A DNA stretch of 64,000 nt, from contig JAYXKI010000011.1 in NCBI GenBank assembly GCA_037892935.1, positions 62,001 to 126,000 on the forward strand, in the 5' to 3' direction. Position numbers and translations under genes: made by a program. Positions 47,686 to 58,933 of the stretch are shown here, piece after piece (position 1 is the first letter of the stretch; each line of letters begins with the position of its first letter). The stretch is from Phlebopus portentosus. Lineage: Eukaryota > Basidiomycota > Agaricomycetes > Boletales > Boletinellaceae. Under the pieces are notes generated by a model. It was given only the letters and a program-made list of their open reading frames with translations, was not told the DNA's origin and did no database searches.

Positions 47686-48560
47686 ATGCCGGTATGGTCT
47701 TTTCATACTGTATGTTCATCGGCCCTCGCTGACCTCGTACATACATGTAAATCGTCGCGTATATGCTCTCATCCCCCGACAACCAATGATCTCTATCACT
47801 AACGACAACAGCACACTCTCCCGCCTCTTCCGTATGATTACAACGCTCTCGAGCCTTATCTCTCAGAGCAGATCATGAAGCTCCACCACACAAAGCACCA
47901 CCAGACATACGTTACCGCGCTCAACGCGGCCGAGGAGCAGTACGCGAAAGCGTCTACGCCGAAGGAGCGCATTGCCCTCCAGGGTGCGCTTAAGTTCAAC
48001 GGAGGCGGGCATATCAACCATTCGTTGTTCTGGAAGAACCTTGCTCCCTCTAAGGAAAAGGGGGGCAAAGGCGGCCAACTGGACGGAAACACATCGTTCG
48101 CGAAGGCAATCAAAGTGGAATTCGGCAGTCTCCAGACACTGATTGATCAATTCAACACGGCCACTCTTGCAATCCAAGGATCTGGGTGGGGATGGCTGGT
48201 AAGTGATAGGAAAAACTTTTTCAATCCGGAAGTTTGGAAAGTTTTTCATTTCCGCTATCGTAGGGCCTCAACCCGACCACAAAGAAGCTTGAAATTGTCA
48301 CGACAGCGAACCAGGACCCCCTCCTGACCCACCTTCCGATCATTGGTATTGATATCTGGGAACACGCGTTCTACCTCCAGTACCTCAACGTGAAGCCTGA
48401 CGTATGTTTTCACTTCTCCGTCATCTTTTGCTGGCTTTCTCTTTACAAGTATGCCCGTGTCTAGTACCTCAAGGCGATCTGGAATGTCATCAACTTCGAC
48501 GAGGCCGCGAAGCGCTACGACGCGGCCGTCACACAAGGCCTCGACGCAGCAAAGGTCTAA
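47686..48560 (+). CDS. sod: Manganese superoxide dismutase, no mitochondrial presequence
   Basis: Four exons (47686-47691, 47812-48198, 48264-48401, 48465-48560) total 627 nt, or 208 residues. The protein begins [20 protein letters not shown] and ends GLDAAKV. Metal ligands are visible: His in [13 protein letters not shown], His in [12 protein letters not shown], and Asp and His in [21 protein letters not shown] is the usual active-site lining. The enzyme dismutates superoxide to hydrogen peroxide and oxygen. The N-terminus starts right at the mature-enzyme motif, so a cytosolic (or possibly peroxisomal) Mn enzyme is inferred, a type known in basidiomycetes. The first exon is six bases long (ATGCCG). 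Confidence 0.94.
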
Positions 48561-49494
48561 ACTTGCATACGCATTGAAAGGTCTCGTTAGTGAAAGGAAA
48601 TAGTCCCCCGTTCTTGTCGTTTTACGACCTTAAGGTTGAAATGAGTTTGAAGTATCGAGTAACATGGCTATGCAGACATCTCTTGTAACGATTGAAAGAA
48701 ATTAAATGAGATCTATCGTCCTTGACCTTTGTAGAGGCCCAATTCATTCTCAAATTTCTGAGCTCTAAAGTGGGGTATACGAGTATATATTACAGATCAA
48801 AGTCTTTAGAAACAATTGCCGTACCGAGGGTTTGGTAACTTGAAAGACCGCACAGAAAAGAGTTCCGTGCACGTTTACAAGCACCTTGTAGACGCCGCTC
48901 AACAAGCCGCTTGCGCCATAGAGCCGTACTGAATGTAAAGAAGTAAGTAATACAAATAATCGGCGACTGCCAGTCAACTAAGGATACAAAGGGGACGCAC
49001 CTGACACGATTTGGGAGTTGTGACAAGTCGTGCGCTGAGACTCGGGATATCTTTAAGGAGGATGTAGGGAAAAGGAAGCAAGAGGAGACGTATCAATAGC
49101 CAAAGAAACGCGTCAAGGTCTTGGAACTTGGACCAGATGTGATTCAGTTAGGCCTGGACGTCCGTTCCCATGTAATGCAAAAACGATTACATTTCACCGC
49201 GATATTGTCCTATATGTGATGACGTTGGCCCACTGCGAGATGATAAAAATCCATCCAGCACCAAAAAGGTCAAGGAATGAGACGGAGATGTCATGAAGAA
49301 GTCGGATTCGCGAAGACGTCGAGCTTTCTTCATTTAGCGTTACCTTCTTGCAGTCGATTGAAGGAAACGGCAAGTAACACGGTTATTTACTCATAGAAGG
49401 ATATACTTGCTCCTCTGCGCTTCGGGAAGGCCCGAAAGGCGAGCCAGGACATACACCCGTTTGGAATACGAATGAGCTTCTGAGAAGAGATTGT
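48561..49494. other. Intergenic
   Basis: 3' flank of the superoxide dismutase gene. Two overlapping short minus ORFs (48765-49026) have no recognisable domain. Nothing else supported. Confidence 0.45.
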
Positions 49495-50130
49495 ATGAAA
49501 GGAACTTTGCGGATTCAGTCCGAACAGGGGTCTGTAGCATCGGAGAAAATATTGTCTATTGTCCGCCGTGAGTCTGCGAGAACAACAAACACAATATCAA
49601 TATACTATAGAATTAAAAAAGATGTGCGATGCCATAGAAGAAAAACAGGACGGAGCTCGTGCATATTTCTCGAATCAACCAAGATCGACACGTTATCACG
49701 TCTCTTCTGCCTTCTCCGTCACCCGCCAAATATCCAATCCCGAGCTAGCGGCAGCTATACCTCCAATCCGGTCCCAATACTTTCCTGTCTCCGCTCTTCT
49801 CGGGTACAGCACTTCCCGCAGGTCGGAAACTATCCATGGCTGCCTTCGCACTGCGCATTTCAGTTCGCAACGTGGTGTGCATATGTGGGCGATTCGGAAA
49901 GTGCTGTGGGTGTACCTGCGTGTTGTCGGACTAGTGGTGCGGAGATGGTGAGCAAGGTCAGTTTGGAGATGAACGTCCTCGTGTCGAACGTGCAGAAGGT
50001 CCAATCTGCTGATGATACCGCAAGAAGATCTGGCGCAGAAAGGTATGCGAGCGCAATGAACGGAACTTCTGCAACTATGTACTTGACTGTGGAGACCGAT
50101 TTCGACATCGATATTCTACATTCGTACTAA
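49495..50130 (+). other. Unassigned 211-codon open frame
   Basis: The longest open frame between the superoxide dismutase and permease genes. A second plus frame (49559-49951) and two minus frames (49696-50004, 49860-50108) are also open across the same DNA, so openness alone is weak evidence. I recognise no motif. It may be chance, a relic or part of a split gene. Confidence 0.2.
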
Positions 50131-50279
50131 CGAGCTGATCGATGCGTTATCTATCTGCCTGTTTGCTATCGACTGGCGAGAAGACAACTGCCATGAAGCA
50201 CGAAATATGACTTCTGAGCACTGGCAAGGGTGCTTTTGGTTTGGGTGCCAGTCAAACTATCTCATCTGATCGCTACTCG

Positions 50280-50430
50280 CCTGAATTTCCGAAACTTACC
50301 TTCGTCGGCTGAGGGAAGAACAACCTCACTGGAGAATGCAATGTCAGTATCCCAGACATCAATGAAGTTATCCTGATCTGCAGTGAGGAGATGTGCGCCA
50401 ATAGAAGACCTGTTCTTGCGCCGCCATTAT
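50280..50430 (-). pseudogene. Orphan WD40-like exon next to the CACTA MITE
   Basis: Reading the minus strand, about 50330-50430 encodes AHLLTADQDNFIDVWDTDIA, which has the spacing of a WD40 blade with its closing W-D. It ends at a good GTAAG donor (about 50300). I found no start, no upstream blade and no convincing continuation, and the MITE at 50471 begins just upstream. It looks like a fragment of a gene broken or left behind by rearrangement. Confidence 0.35.
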
Positions 50431-50470
50431 GAATTATGATCGTAAGGTAAGACTCTAGGCTAAGAGTTAT

Positions 50471-50783
50471 CACTACGGGCAATTTAGTATTTTACATCGG
50501 ATGATAAATGGATTGATATGTAATTTGATATTTTCAATATCATTCAATATCATTATGCATATCCTCATTAGGGATATTTTGAATATCATCGAAGTATTTA
50601 GAATATCATCAAAGCAGATATTCTGATTGACCAATCGGGATAATTTTTAGGGATATCTGCTTCGATGATATTCTAAATATCCCTAATGAGGATATGCATA
50701 ATGATATTGAATGATATTGAAAATATCAAATTACATATCAATCCATTTATCATCCGATGTAAAATACTAAATTGCCCGTAGTG
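50471..50783. mobile_element. CACTA-type foldback MITE
   Basis: A 313-bp, very AT-rich element consists almost wholly of two perfect 109-bp inverted repeats (50471-50579 and 50675-50783). The ends read CACTACGGGC and GCCCGTAGTG. The insertion is flanked by a 3-bp direct repeat, TAT (50468-50470 and 50784-50786). CACTA termini plus 3-bp target duplications define the EnSpm/CACTA superfamily. The interior contains a short internal duplication around GAATATCATC and no ORF. Full identity of the long arms suggests recent insertion or arm homogenisation. Transcribed, it would fold into a long hairpin. Confidence 0.9.
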
Positions 50784-51163
50784 TATGGTTTGAGCATACA
50801 CGTGATAAGAATTTACCCGATTTGAGGCGGCAGCCACAAGTGACAGTTGATCAATTTCTCAAGTCAAGTATGCAAGCGAAGCGTCTGGTTTGAATGCATA
50901 TCTCCGATGTACTTGCTCTAGTTTTGAAACGCCAGGGGTATCACCAGCTGTAGCTTTCGCGGCCTTCCACTTCCTCTTTGACCTCTATCCTTACCTGACT
51001 TGACGAAATATAGTACTTTGATCCAGAAGACGAATCAGGCATGCGCACATCCTAAACCGCGCTCGCCCCAAAATAGATGACTTGGGCTGTGCGGCGCTTA
51101 TCTCGCTCGTTGAAGTTGGTTGTATACCTCGACTGCGTCGAGTTGAGTTTTCCTCGGCTAGTA
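50784..51163. other. Intergenic upstream of permease 1
   Basis: Presumed promoter of the first amino-acid permease. One minus ORF (50991-51203) overlaps the permease start and looks non-coding. Confidence 0.45.
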
Positions 51164-53533
51164 ATGGGAGACGTCGGGGAGCGTGAACGTCTACTTGTTC
51201 CACGTCAATGCCAGCAGGACGCGAAGGCTTTGGTGCTATGTGGCTCGGATCGACGTTGTAATGAAGCAGTCGTTCGCGCGGTTGGGGATGGTGAGCACGG
51301 GTATTTCTTGACGTTGTGGTGAAGCCTCATGAGGACGTCCAGAGGTGAATGATGGAGAAACGCTCAATGGTTTCCCAAAAGAGAAAAGACAACTGGGTGC
51401 GTAGACGTCTAGCCTTGTTTTCTGCAGCTTGATAGGTGCTTACCCATTGCCACCTAGGACTTACGAGCGCGATATTTCTAATTGTCAACCGCATTATCGG
51501 AACAGGGTATGAAGCAAGTGGAATGAACCAGTTCTATGAATTGACGAGTTTTTGCAGGATCTATGCCACTCCAAGCGTTATTCTCCAATCCTGTGGGAGT
51601 GTTGGATTTTCATTACTGGTTTGGCTTCTTGGCGCGTTCATAGCAGCTGCAGGAACTGCGGTATTCATAGAGCTTGGAACGGTATGATACGCATTTCTTT
51701 ATTGACCCAACATTATAATTAACGATATATTTGAATAATTATGCTTCAGGGCTTGCCTCGGAATGGCGGAGAGAAGAATTACCTAGAGTTCATTTATCGG
51801 CGACCCAAATTTCTTGTTAGCTATGTCTATGCTATGCTTGTCGTCCTCGTCGTAAGCTATTTGTGAGAATTGGCTGAAGGCGAAAACTTATCAGGGCTAT
51901 GAATTAGGGCTGGGCTGCTGCCAGTTCTGTCCTCTTCGGCGAATGTGAGTATGAGTTTGAGTATGCAGCTTTTCTTTGACTTAATATCTGATAAGTACTA
52001 TCCCAGATGCAATCCACGCGTTGGATGTACCTCTAACTCGGTGGAATTCTCGTATGATTGGTGCCGTCGCGCTCACGCTTACATTCGTATTGCACGGAAC
52101 GCGAATCAACTGGGGTCTGCGCGTTCAGAATACTCTGGGGATGTTCTCTTTGCTTGTCATGGCGTTTACTATCTCTGCTGGACTTGCGGTGTTTTTCTTT
52201 CCTGGTTATATGTCCGTCGAGATTACGGACAATCTCGAATGGGTGAACTTATGGTCTGGGACGCGGGTCGAGCCGAACGCGCTCGTGACGGCCCTTTATA
52301 ACGTTATATGGTATGTTATATAGCTCCTAGCGATCTATTGCGGGAACATCGTGCTCCATTCATTTTCAGGTGCTTCAATGGATATTCAAACGCAAACTAC
52401 GCTCTTTCAGAAGTGCGAGATCCGATTCGGACGATCAAGCGCGCTGCTCCGCTTGCTCTGTTCGCCGTTGGCCTCGTATATATCCTTGTGAATCTATCAT
52501 ATTTTGCAGTTGTCTCAAAGGCAGAGATCCTGGATGGAGGACGTATCGTCGCGTAGGTGTATTCTGTTGCTGGAAATAATCATAAGATTGAGGTTGATTT
52601 GGGTCAGAGCTCTATTCTTCCGAAACCTATTTGGAGCCCAGGCTGAGCGGGTGAGTATTCACGCTATTGCCTCAGTGTACGAGTAACCGCAATCTGACCA
52701 ACTTGTCTGAATGTAGTTTGTCTCCTTGATTATCGCGCTCTCGCTACTTGGGAACATGCTGGCCATGCAGTTTACCCAAGGTAGAGGTAGTGACTTCGTC
52801 ATATACCGGCCTTCTACTTGATCTCTAATAGTTCTCTTCAGTCATCCAGGAGTTGGGTCGGGAAGGCATCCTTCCTTACTCATCGTGGATCGCAAGCAAC
52901 CAGCCATTTGATACGCCCATGGCTGGACTATTTCTGCAGTGGGCTGTTTGCCTAATTACCGTGACTCTGCCTCCTCCAGGCGACTCATTCAATTTCATTC
53001 TACAATGTGCATCTTTCCTATCTTTGCTTATACTCGATGCTAGTTAACCCGCGTGCGTATCGCATATTGCAAATTCACAGTTAGTTCATATGCTACGGTA
53101 ATGATCAACGTAGCTGTCTCCGTGGGACTCATCTTCTTGCATACTCAACGTGCAAAGAAGCGCGGATACGATTGGGCCCCGCCGTTTTCAGCCTGGACGA
53201 GCGCCGTAGCGTTCTTCTTTTTCTCGAACGTCTTCTTAGCTGTCTTCCCCTTGGTTCCGCCTGCCGCTGGACGTGAGCTATACGAGCGCATTCCATATTT
53301 CGTATGCATTCCTCTTTACTTTCTGCTCATGGGACTGATTCGGTCAATGCTGTGATGTATTCTAGATGCATGTCGTCGTTGCGCTTGGGATTGCTCTGTT
53401 AGGTGTTGTATGTTATTATGTTCGCTGTGTTTACCTTCCTCGTCGAGGCGGCTATATCCTCGTTAGGCAGTCTATCACCCAAGACGATGGGATTTCAAGG
53501 AACTCATTTAGGAAAATTCATATCGAAGAATAG
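51164..53533 (+). CDS. Amino-acid permease, APC superfamily (LAT/Mup1-like), copy 1
   Basis: About twelve exons. The N-terminal cytoplasmic part starts MGDVGERERLLVPR and leads to KRQLG. The TM1 motif LTSAIFLIVNRIIGTG joins IYATPSVILQSCGSVGFSLL across an intron. Then come AAAGTAVFIELGT, GLPRNGGEKNYLEFIYRRPK, LTFVLHGTRINWGLRVQN, GYSNANYALSEVRDPIRTIK, VIQELGREGILPYSSWIASN and FFFFSNVFLAVFPLVPP. It ends in a cytoplasmic tail (stop 53533). These motifs match fungal L-type/methionine-permease-like transporters with about 12 helices in the plasma membrane. Substrate specificity cannot be read from sequence. Exon order matches copy 2, 0.5 kb downstream. The second exon (about 51329-51397) is shorter than in copy 2, and its acceptor is inferred. 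Confidence 0.88.
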
Positions 53534-54052
53534 ATTTCTTTTCTGGTTGTGATTGATGATTGACGACGTGTAATAGACAATAGATAAAGGTTCTGCGGTG
53601 GTCAAGCTCTTTCTTTCTCTGTTCGGTCGATTTCTAGAATAGTTGATGTGACATAAGATAGACAAGTCTTGTATAGAGCAAAAATTCACACTTGATCGAA
53701 AGATAAAATGATACCCTCGTGCTCGTCTTAATTCTATGTAAGGTAATCTGATCGTCATTTTGATCGCCGATCGTCACCATACCGTACACGTCTATCAAGT
53801 CGTACTTTTGCTACTAAATTTCCATGCGCGTTGTTCTTCACTGACATATAAACATAAAGTATCGTCAAACAAACTTTGGTTGTATCGAACGAGTTATAAT
53901 TTCTGAACGACTCTGCCATCTAACGGTCGCGTCAGAATACGGGATGATGACGAACTCGGGAGCCGATTTCTGCCTGTGAATGCATCAAGCTGCCCTAAGA
54001 TAACTCATTCGCTATCGGTGTCTCTTTCTTCATCTTCGGAAAAAAGGTATAG
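53534..54052. other. Spacer between permease copies
   Basis: About 520 bp holding the 3' flank of copy 1 and the promoter of copy 2. No gene recognised. Confidence 0.5.
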
Positions 54053-56506
54053 ATGTCTGACGGCGTGGCAGGGGAGAACGAGCCTCTTCTAAGAGTTAGA
54101 TCGCGTTCTGTTGGAGAAGCGGCTCATACAGGGTCGGATGGTGTTGTAACGCATGAACCTATAGACGGAGCAGCATTTCGCGCAGGTGATGAAGGTGCGT
54201 GAAACACACTATATTCCTTTCACTACAGCAATTTGACGAGCCGTTCTGGATTCGTATAGAAGAGAATGGCGGGGAGACCTTTGACGATGTCCCGCATGGA
54301 AAGCGACAACTCGGTATGTTGGTCTGCTCCCCGTTGTACTGAAATGCCCTGATGATTTCGGTGTTACATGTAAATGAAGGTCTCGTAAGCGCGGCATTCC
54401 TGATATTCAACCGCGTCATTGGTACAGGGTAAGCACGCTTGTTCACAAGTGCTTAATAAGTAAGTGACCCGGTTTTGTGCTCCGTTCTTTTATTCTCTCT
54501 CCAGGATCTACGCGACACCGAGCTTGATCCTCCAGTCATGCGGGAGCATTGGATTATCACTCATTATGTGGCTTTTGGGTGCGCTCATAGCGGCGGCCGG
54601 GACGGCAGTGTTCATCGAGCTCGGGACGGTTCGTACTTGACTCAGATTTATCTCTTGTTTTGCTTATGCTTCTTCGGTCATGGTGCCCATCCGTGAAATA
54701 GGGATTACCACGGAGCGGTGGAGAGAAGAACTACCTGGAGTTCATATTCCGCAGGCCCAAATATCTCGTCAGCTGTATTTACGCTATCCTTACTATTCTT
54801 ATCGTACGTATTGTCATTACAGTCCTAATCTACGTATCAAGCCAAAGTTGTACTGCAGGGATGGTCAGCTGCAGGTGCTGTTGTCGTTGGCGAATGTGAG
54901 CACTTCATTCTATATTCCTTTGGCGTCCTCTCGCTTATCGGCTTTCGCTTCCTCATAGACGTGATACACGCTCTCAATATCACACCAACGCAACTAAACG
55001 CCCGGCTCGTCGGTTCCCTCGCACTCACAGCGGCTTTCCTTCTCCACGGCACTCGACTCAACTGGGGTCTACGCTTGCAGAATGCTCTGGGGATATTTAT
55101 CCTTCTCGTAATGGCGTTCATTGTCCTTCTGGGCCTTCTCGTTTTCGCATTTCCGGGACTTCTGAACGTGGAGAGAACGGATAATCTCGAATGGAAGAAC
55201 TTATGGCTTGGGACAAGGCTTGAAGCGAACGCGTTTGTGACGGCGTTGTACAATGTTAGCTGGTAAGCTTCTGTCTTAGAGATGCAGGGGGGAAAACAGT
55301 ATCGTGACAATTTTCCTTCTCTCGCTGAGTGTTCAGGTGCTTTATTGGGTATTCCAATGCGAACTATGCATTATCGGAAGTCCGCGATCCAGTGAAGACG
55401 ATCAAGCGTGCAGCGCCGTTGGCGATGCTCTCTGTAACCGTGGTGTACATACTTGTTAACCTATCGTATTTCGCTGTTGTATCGAAAGAGGATATTCTTG
55501 ACGGTGGGCGAGTTGTTGCGTTCGTGCTGTTTTCTTGGAAACAATGAAGTATCGGAAGAGCTGAAAGGCGTCTTTGAATCTTTCAGGGCATTGTTCTTCC
55601 GTAACATTTTTGGTCCGTATACGGAGAGGGTGAGCGGGAGAGTCTTGGCTAACTGCTTCGATCTACAGTCTTACGACTTCGTCCATCCAGTTTGTCTCTG
55701 TGATTATCGCTCTATCGGTCTTCGGGAACATGCTCGCTGTCCAGTTCACGCAAGGAAGAGGTAAGACGCGGCATGCCTCTTCATTCAGTGGCGGTTTGAC
55801 ACTGATTCCTTCACGTTGTTCTTATCAGTGATACAGGAGCTAGGTCGCGAAGGCATTCTACCATATTCTTCCTGGTTTGCTAGTAACAAGCCATTCAATG
55901 CTCCCTTAGCTGCTCTCTCAGTACAGTGGTTTACCTCTCTGGTAGCTGCGACATTACCTCCTCCGGGCGATGCCTTTCATTTCGTCCTCCAGCGTGAGTA
56001 CTCCGTTTGTGACGGTTTGAATTTTGACAGATTCCAAGGCTGAATACATATCAACCAAGTCAATTCGTACCCAGTTGTACTCGCTAATACCGCCGTATCT
56101 GCTGGACTTCTTTTCCTGAGATCGAGGAGGGCTAAAATCTTGAGCTACGATTGGGTCCCGCCGTTTAGTGCTTGGAGGAGCGTTACGGCATTCTTCTTCC
56201 TTTCGAATGTCTTCCTTACTGTTGTCCCGCTCGTTCCGCCCTCAGAGGGTTATGAGGTATATGAAAGACTGCCTTATTGCGTGAGTCCACTTCTACAGGT
56301 ATTCCATGTTCTCTCCTCAAGCTGATATTGAAATGGGAATATAGCTCCATGTACTCGTCTCGCTTGGGATCGCGCTCCTTGGTGCTTTATATTACTACGT
56401 CTGGTGTGTCTACCTTCCGAGCAGAGGAGGGTATGTGCTTGTGAGGGAGCTTGTGCTTCAGGAAGATGGTGTCTCGAGGAGTGTGTTCAAAAAGGTGAAA
56501 TACTGA
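54053..56506 (+). CDS. Amino-acid permease, APC superfamily (LAT/Mup1-like), copy 2
   Basis: Starts MSDGVAGENEPLLRVRSRSV and runs through WIRIEENGGETFDDVPHGKR to GLVSAAFLIFNRVIGTG (TM1) and IYATPSLILQSCGSIGLSLI. It continues with GLPRSGGEKNYLEFIFRRPK, AFLLHGTRLNWGLRLQNALG, GYSNANYALSEVRDPVKTIK, VIQELGREGILPYSSWFASN and AFFFLSNVFLTVVPLVPP, ending RSVFKKVKY (stop 56506). All blocks align with copy 1 in the same order and with introns at the same places, so the pair arose by tandem duplication. Divergence is clear in the N-terminus and loops, leaving room for different substrates or regulation. Confidence 0.9.
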
Positions 56507-57106
56507 TATTGATGAGTGTGATTTCTTCCGATAGATAAATAGCCTTGCAAAAATATTTTCAGAGCTAATGATAGTAGGTTGCCACCGCCGCCCTTACGAA
56601 GAGATTGGTATGTATCGTGAAACCCGAAGACAGGTGTAAGGTGATAGTTACTTACTAACGTACCGGTTCTGCTGAGTGTTGCGACAGTGTCCCTGTTGAT
56701 GCATTCTTACAGCAAATCTGTACCTTGATACTCAAGGGGCGTCCGTGTCTGTCGAATCACGAATATAAGATAGCGTTCTGTGTGAATTATCTCAAGCTCT
56801 TGCGAGTAAAGTTTCCCCAATGAAGACATTGTCAACCTTTGTGATTCACACATATCAAATGTAAATTAGCAACTGCAATGAATCCGAAAGTAGTCTCGAT
56901 GTTCCTTCCCTGGTATGAGTCAGTAGAGTCACGTCGAGTGTCGTGACTGCAGGTCGTAGTGAAGTTGTCAAGGCACGTTCGCCGGCTGTGCGCGGCCCCG
57001 TAACGGGTAACGTGAGAAACCGTGAGATCATCGACCGCATATAAGCAGGTTGGTTCATCGTCCACGCCTCTCCCGTCTCAGCATCGGCCATATCTACTAG
57101 ACAATC
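56507..57106. promoter_or_regulatory. Intergenic, promoter of glucose-6-phosphate isomerase
   Basis: Two overlapping minus ORFs (56832-57142) lack a family match. A CT-rich stretch (CCTCTCCCGTCTCAGC) lies within 50 bases of the GPI start, as often seen in fungal housekeeping promoters. Nothing else identified. Confidence 0.4.
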
Positions 57107-58933
57107 ATGCCCGGAACGCTGGCGTCTGGTGAGCTCACCCATAAATTATGCTCGATGTTTTAAACGAACCACCGGAATAGAATACACTGCTTGGAAGAAG
57201 CTCCAGCAGATCTACGATGAGCAACATTCAAAGCTCGTCCTCAAGGATCTCTTCGCGCAAGATCCAGATAGATTCAGCAAATTCAGCAAGGAATACGTCT
57301 CCAAGGATGATCCTGCGACGACGTTCCTACTCGATTATTCAAAAAACCTCGTCACCGAACCTATCCTCAACGCGCTTTTCGAGCTCGTGAGAGAAGCAGG
57401 CGTTGAGCAGGAACGCGATGCCCTGTTCAGCGGCAAGCACATCAATACGTCTGAGGACCGTGCAGTTCTTCATGTGGCACTGCGTAACTTTAGCGGATGG
57501 AAGATTCCTGAACCTGGTGTGGAGGACGTGCCCAAAGTGCTTGACCATATTCGCAGCTTCACCAATGCAGTGCGAAGTGGCGAGTGGAAGGGATACACTG
57601 GCAAGCCGATCAAGTCTATCGTCAACATCGGCATTGGTGGCTCCGATCTCGGGCCTGTCATGGTAACAGAGGCGCTCAAACCGTACTCGAAGCGCGATTT
57701 AGAAGCGCACTTTGTGTCCAACATCGATGGCACACACATTGCTGAGACTCTCCGCGTATGCGATCCCGAAACGACCTTGTTCATCATAGCGAGCAAGACG
57801 TTCACGACGCAGGAAACAATCACGAATGCCGAGAGCGCACGTGAGTGGTTCCTCGGACATGCGAAAGATAAGGCGTACGTTGCGAAGCATTTCGTTGCCC
57901 TGAGCACGAATACGAAGGCTGTTACGGCATTTGGCATCTCTGCGGATAATATGTTCCAGTTCTGGGATTGGGTCGGTGGACGGTATTCGCTTTGGTCCGC
58001 CATTGGTCTTTCTATCGCGCTCGTAATCGGGTATGAGAACTTTGAAGCTCTGCTGAGAGGTGCGCATGGGATGGACAAGCATTTCCGTGAGACGCCACTC
58101 GAGAGTAACCTTCCCGTCATCCTCGCTGTCCTTGGCATCTGGTACAACGACTTCTATGGCGCGCAGACTCACTGTTTGCTCCCTTATGACCAATATCTGC
58201 ACAAATTCGCAGACTACTTCCAGCAGGGCGACATGGAGTCGAACGGGAAGTTTGTCACCAAGTCCGGTCAACGCGTCAACTATCAGACGGGACCTATTAT
58301 CTGGGGTGCAGCAGGGACAAACGGTCAACACTCCTTCTACCAGCTCCTGCACCAAGGAACTAAACTCGTGCCTGCTGACTTCCTCGCACCTGCGACAACG
58401 CACAACCCGATCGCAAATTCGAAGCACCACCGCATCCTGCTCTCCAACTTCTTCGCGCAACCCGAGGCGCTTGCATTCGGCAAGTCCGAGGAACAGGTGC
58501 GCGCGGAGCTGGGCGCGAGCGCACCCGAGCCGCTCGTCAAGTCGAAGGTGTTCGAAGGCAACAGACCGAGTAATAGTATCTTGTTCCCTCTGCTTACCCC
58601 TGCGACTCTCGGTGCACTCATCGCGCTGTACGAGCACAAGATCTTCGTGCAGGGTGCCATTTGGGGTATAAACTCTTATGGTATGTGTTATCATTACGCG
58701 AGGTGGTGTTTCATAGTACTCATTCTTACTTTCTTTCCGAAGACCAAATGGGCGTTGAACTTGGGAAAGTACTCGCAAAAGCTATCCTTGCCCAGCTCGG
58801 GAAGCCATCAGACGTGAAGGGCCATGATTCTTCGGTGCGCATATACCTAGTCCGAGTACTCTGTATAAATTCACTGACTTCTTCTCAGACGACTGGACTT
58901 ATTCACTACTACCAGAAGTATCGCAAGGAGTAG
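57107..58933 (+). CDS. pgi1: Glucose-6-phosphate isomerase
   Basis: Exon 1 is 22 nt (MPGTLAS). The intron ends at 57180 and is followed by [20 protein letters not shown]. The large exon has all family signatures: [69 protein letters not shown] (active-site Glu/His region). After splicing about 58680-58751 it gives [16 protein letters not shown], then [14 protein letters not shown]. The length of about 555 residues is normal. The cytosolic enzyme interconverts glucose-6-phosphate and fructose-6-phosphate in glycolysis and gluconeogenesis. The long minus-strand ORFs over this gene are shadows. Confidence 0.96.

Noticed and set aside
57699..58778. 359-codon minus-strand ORF over the isomerase gene
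   Set aside because: It is the antisense of a strongly conserved, codon-biased gene and has no independent motif.
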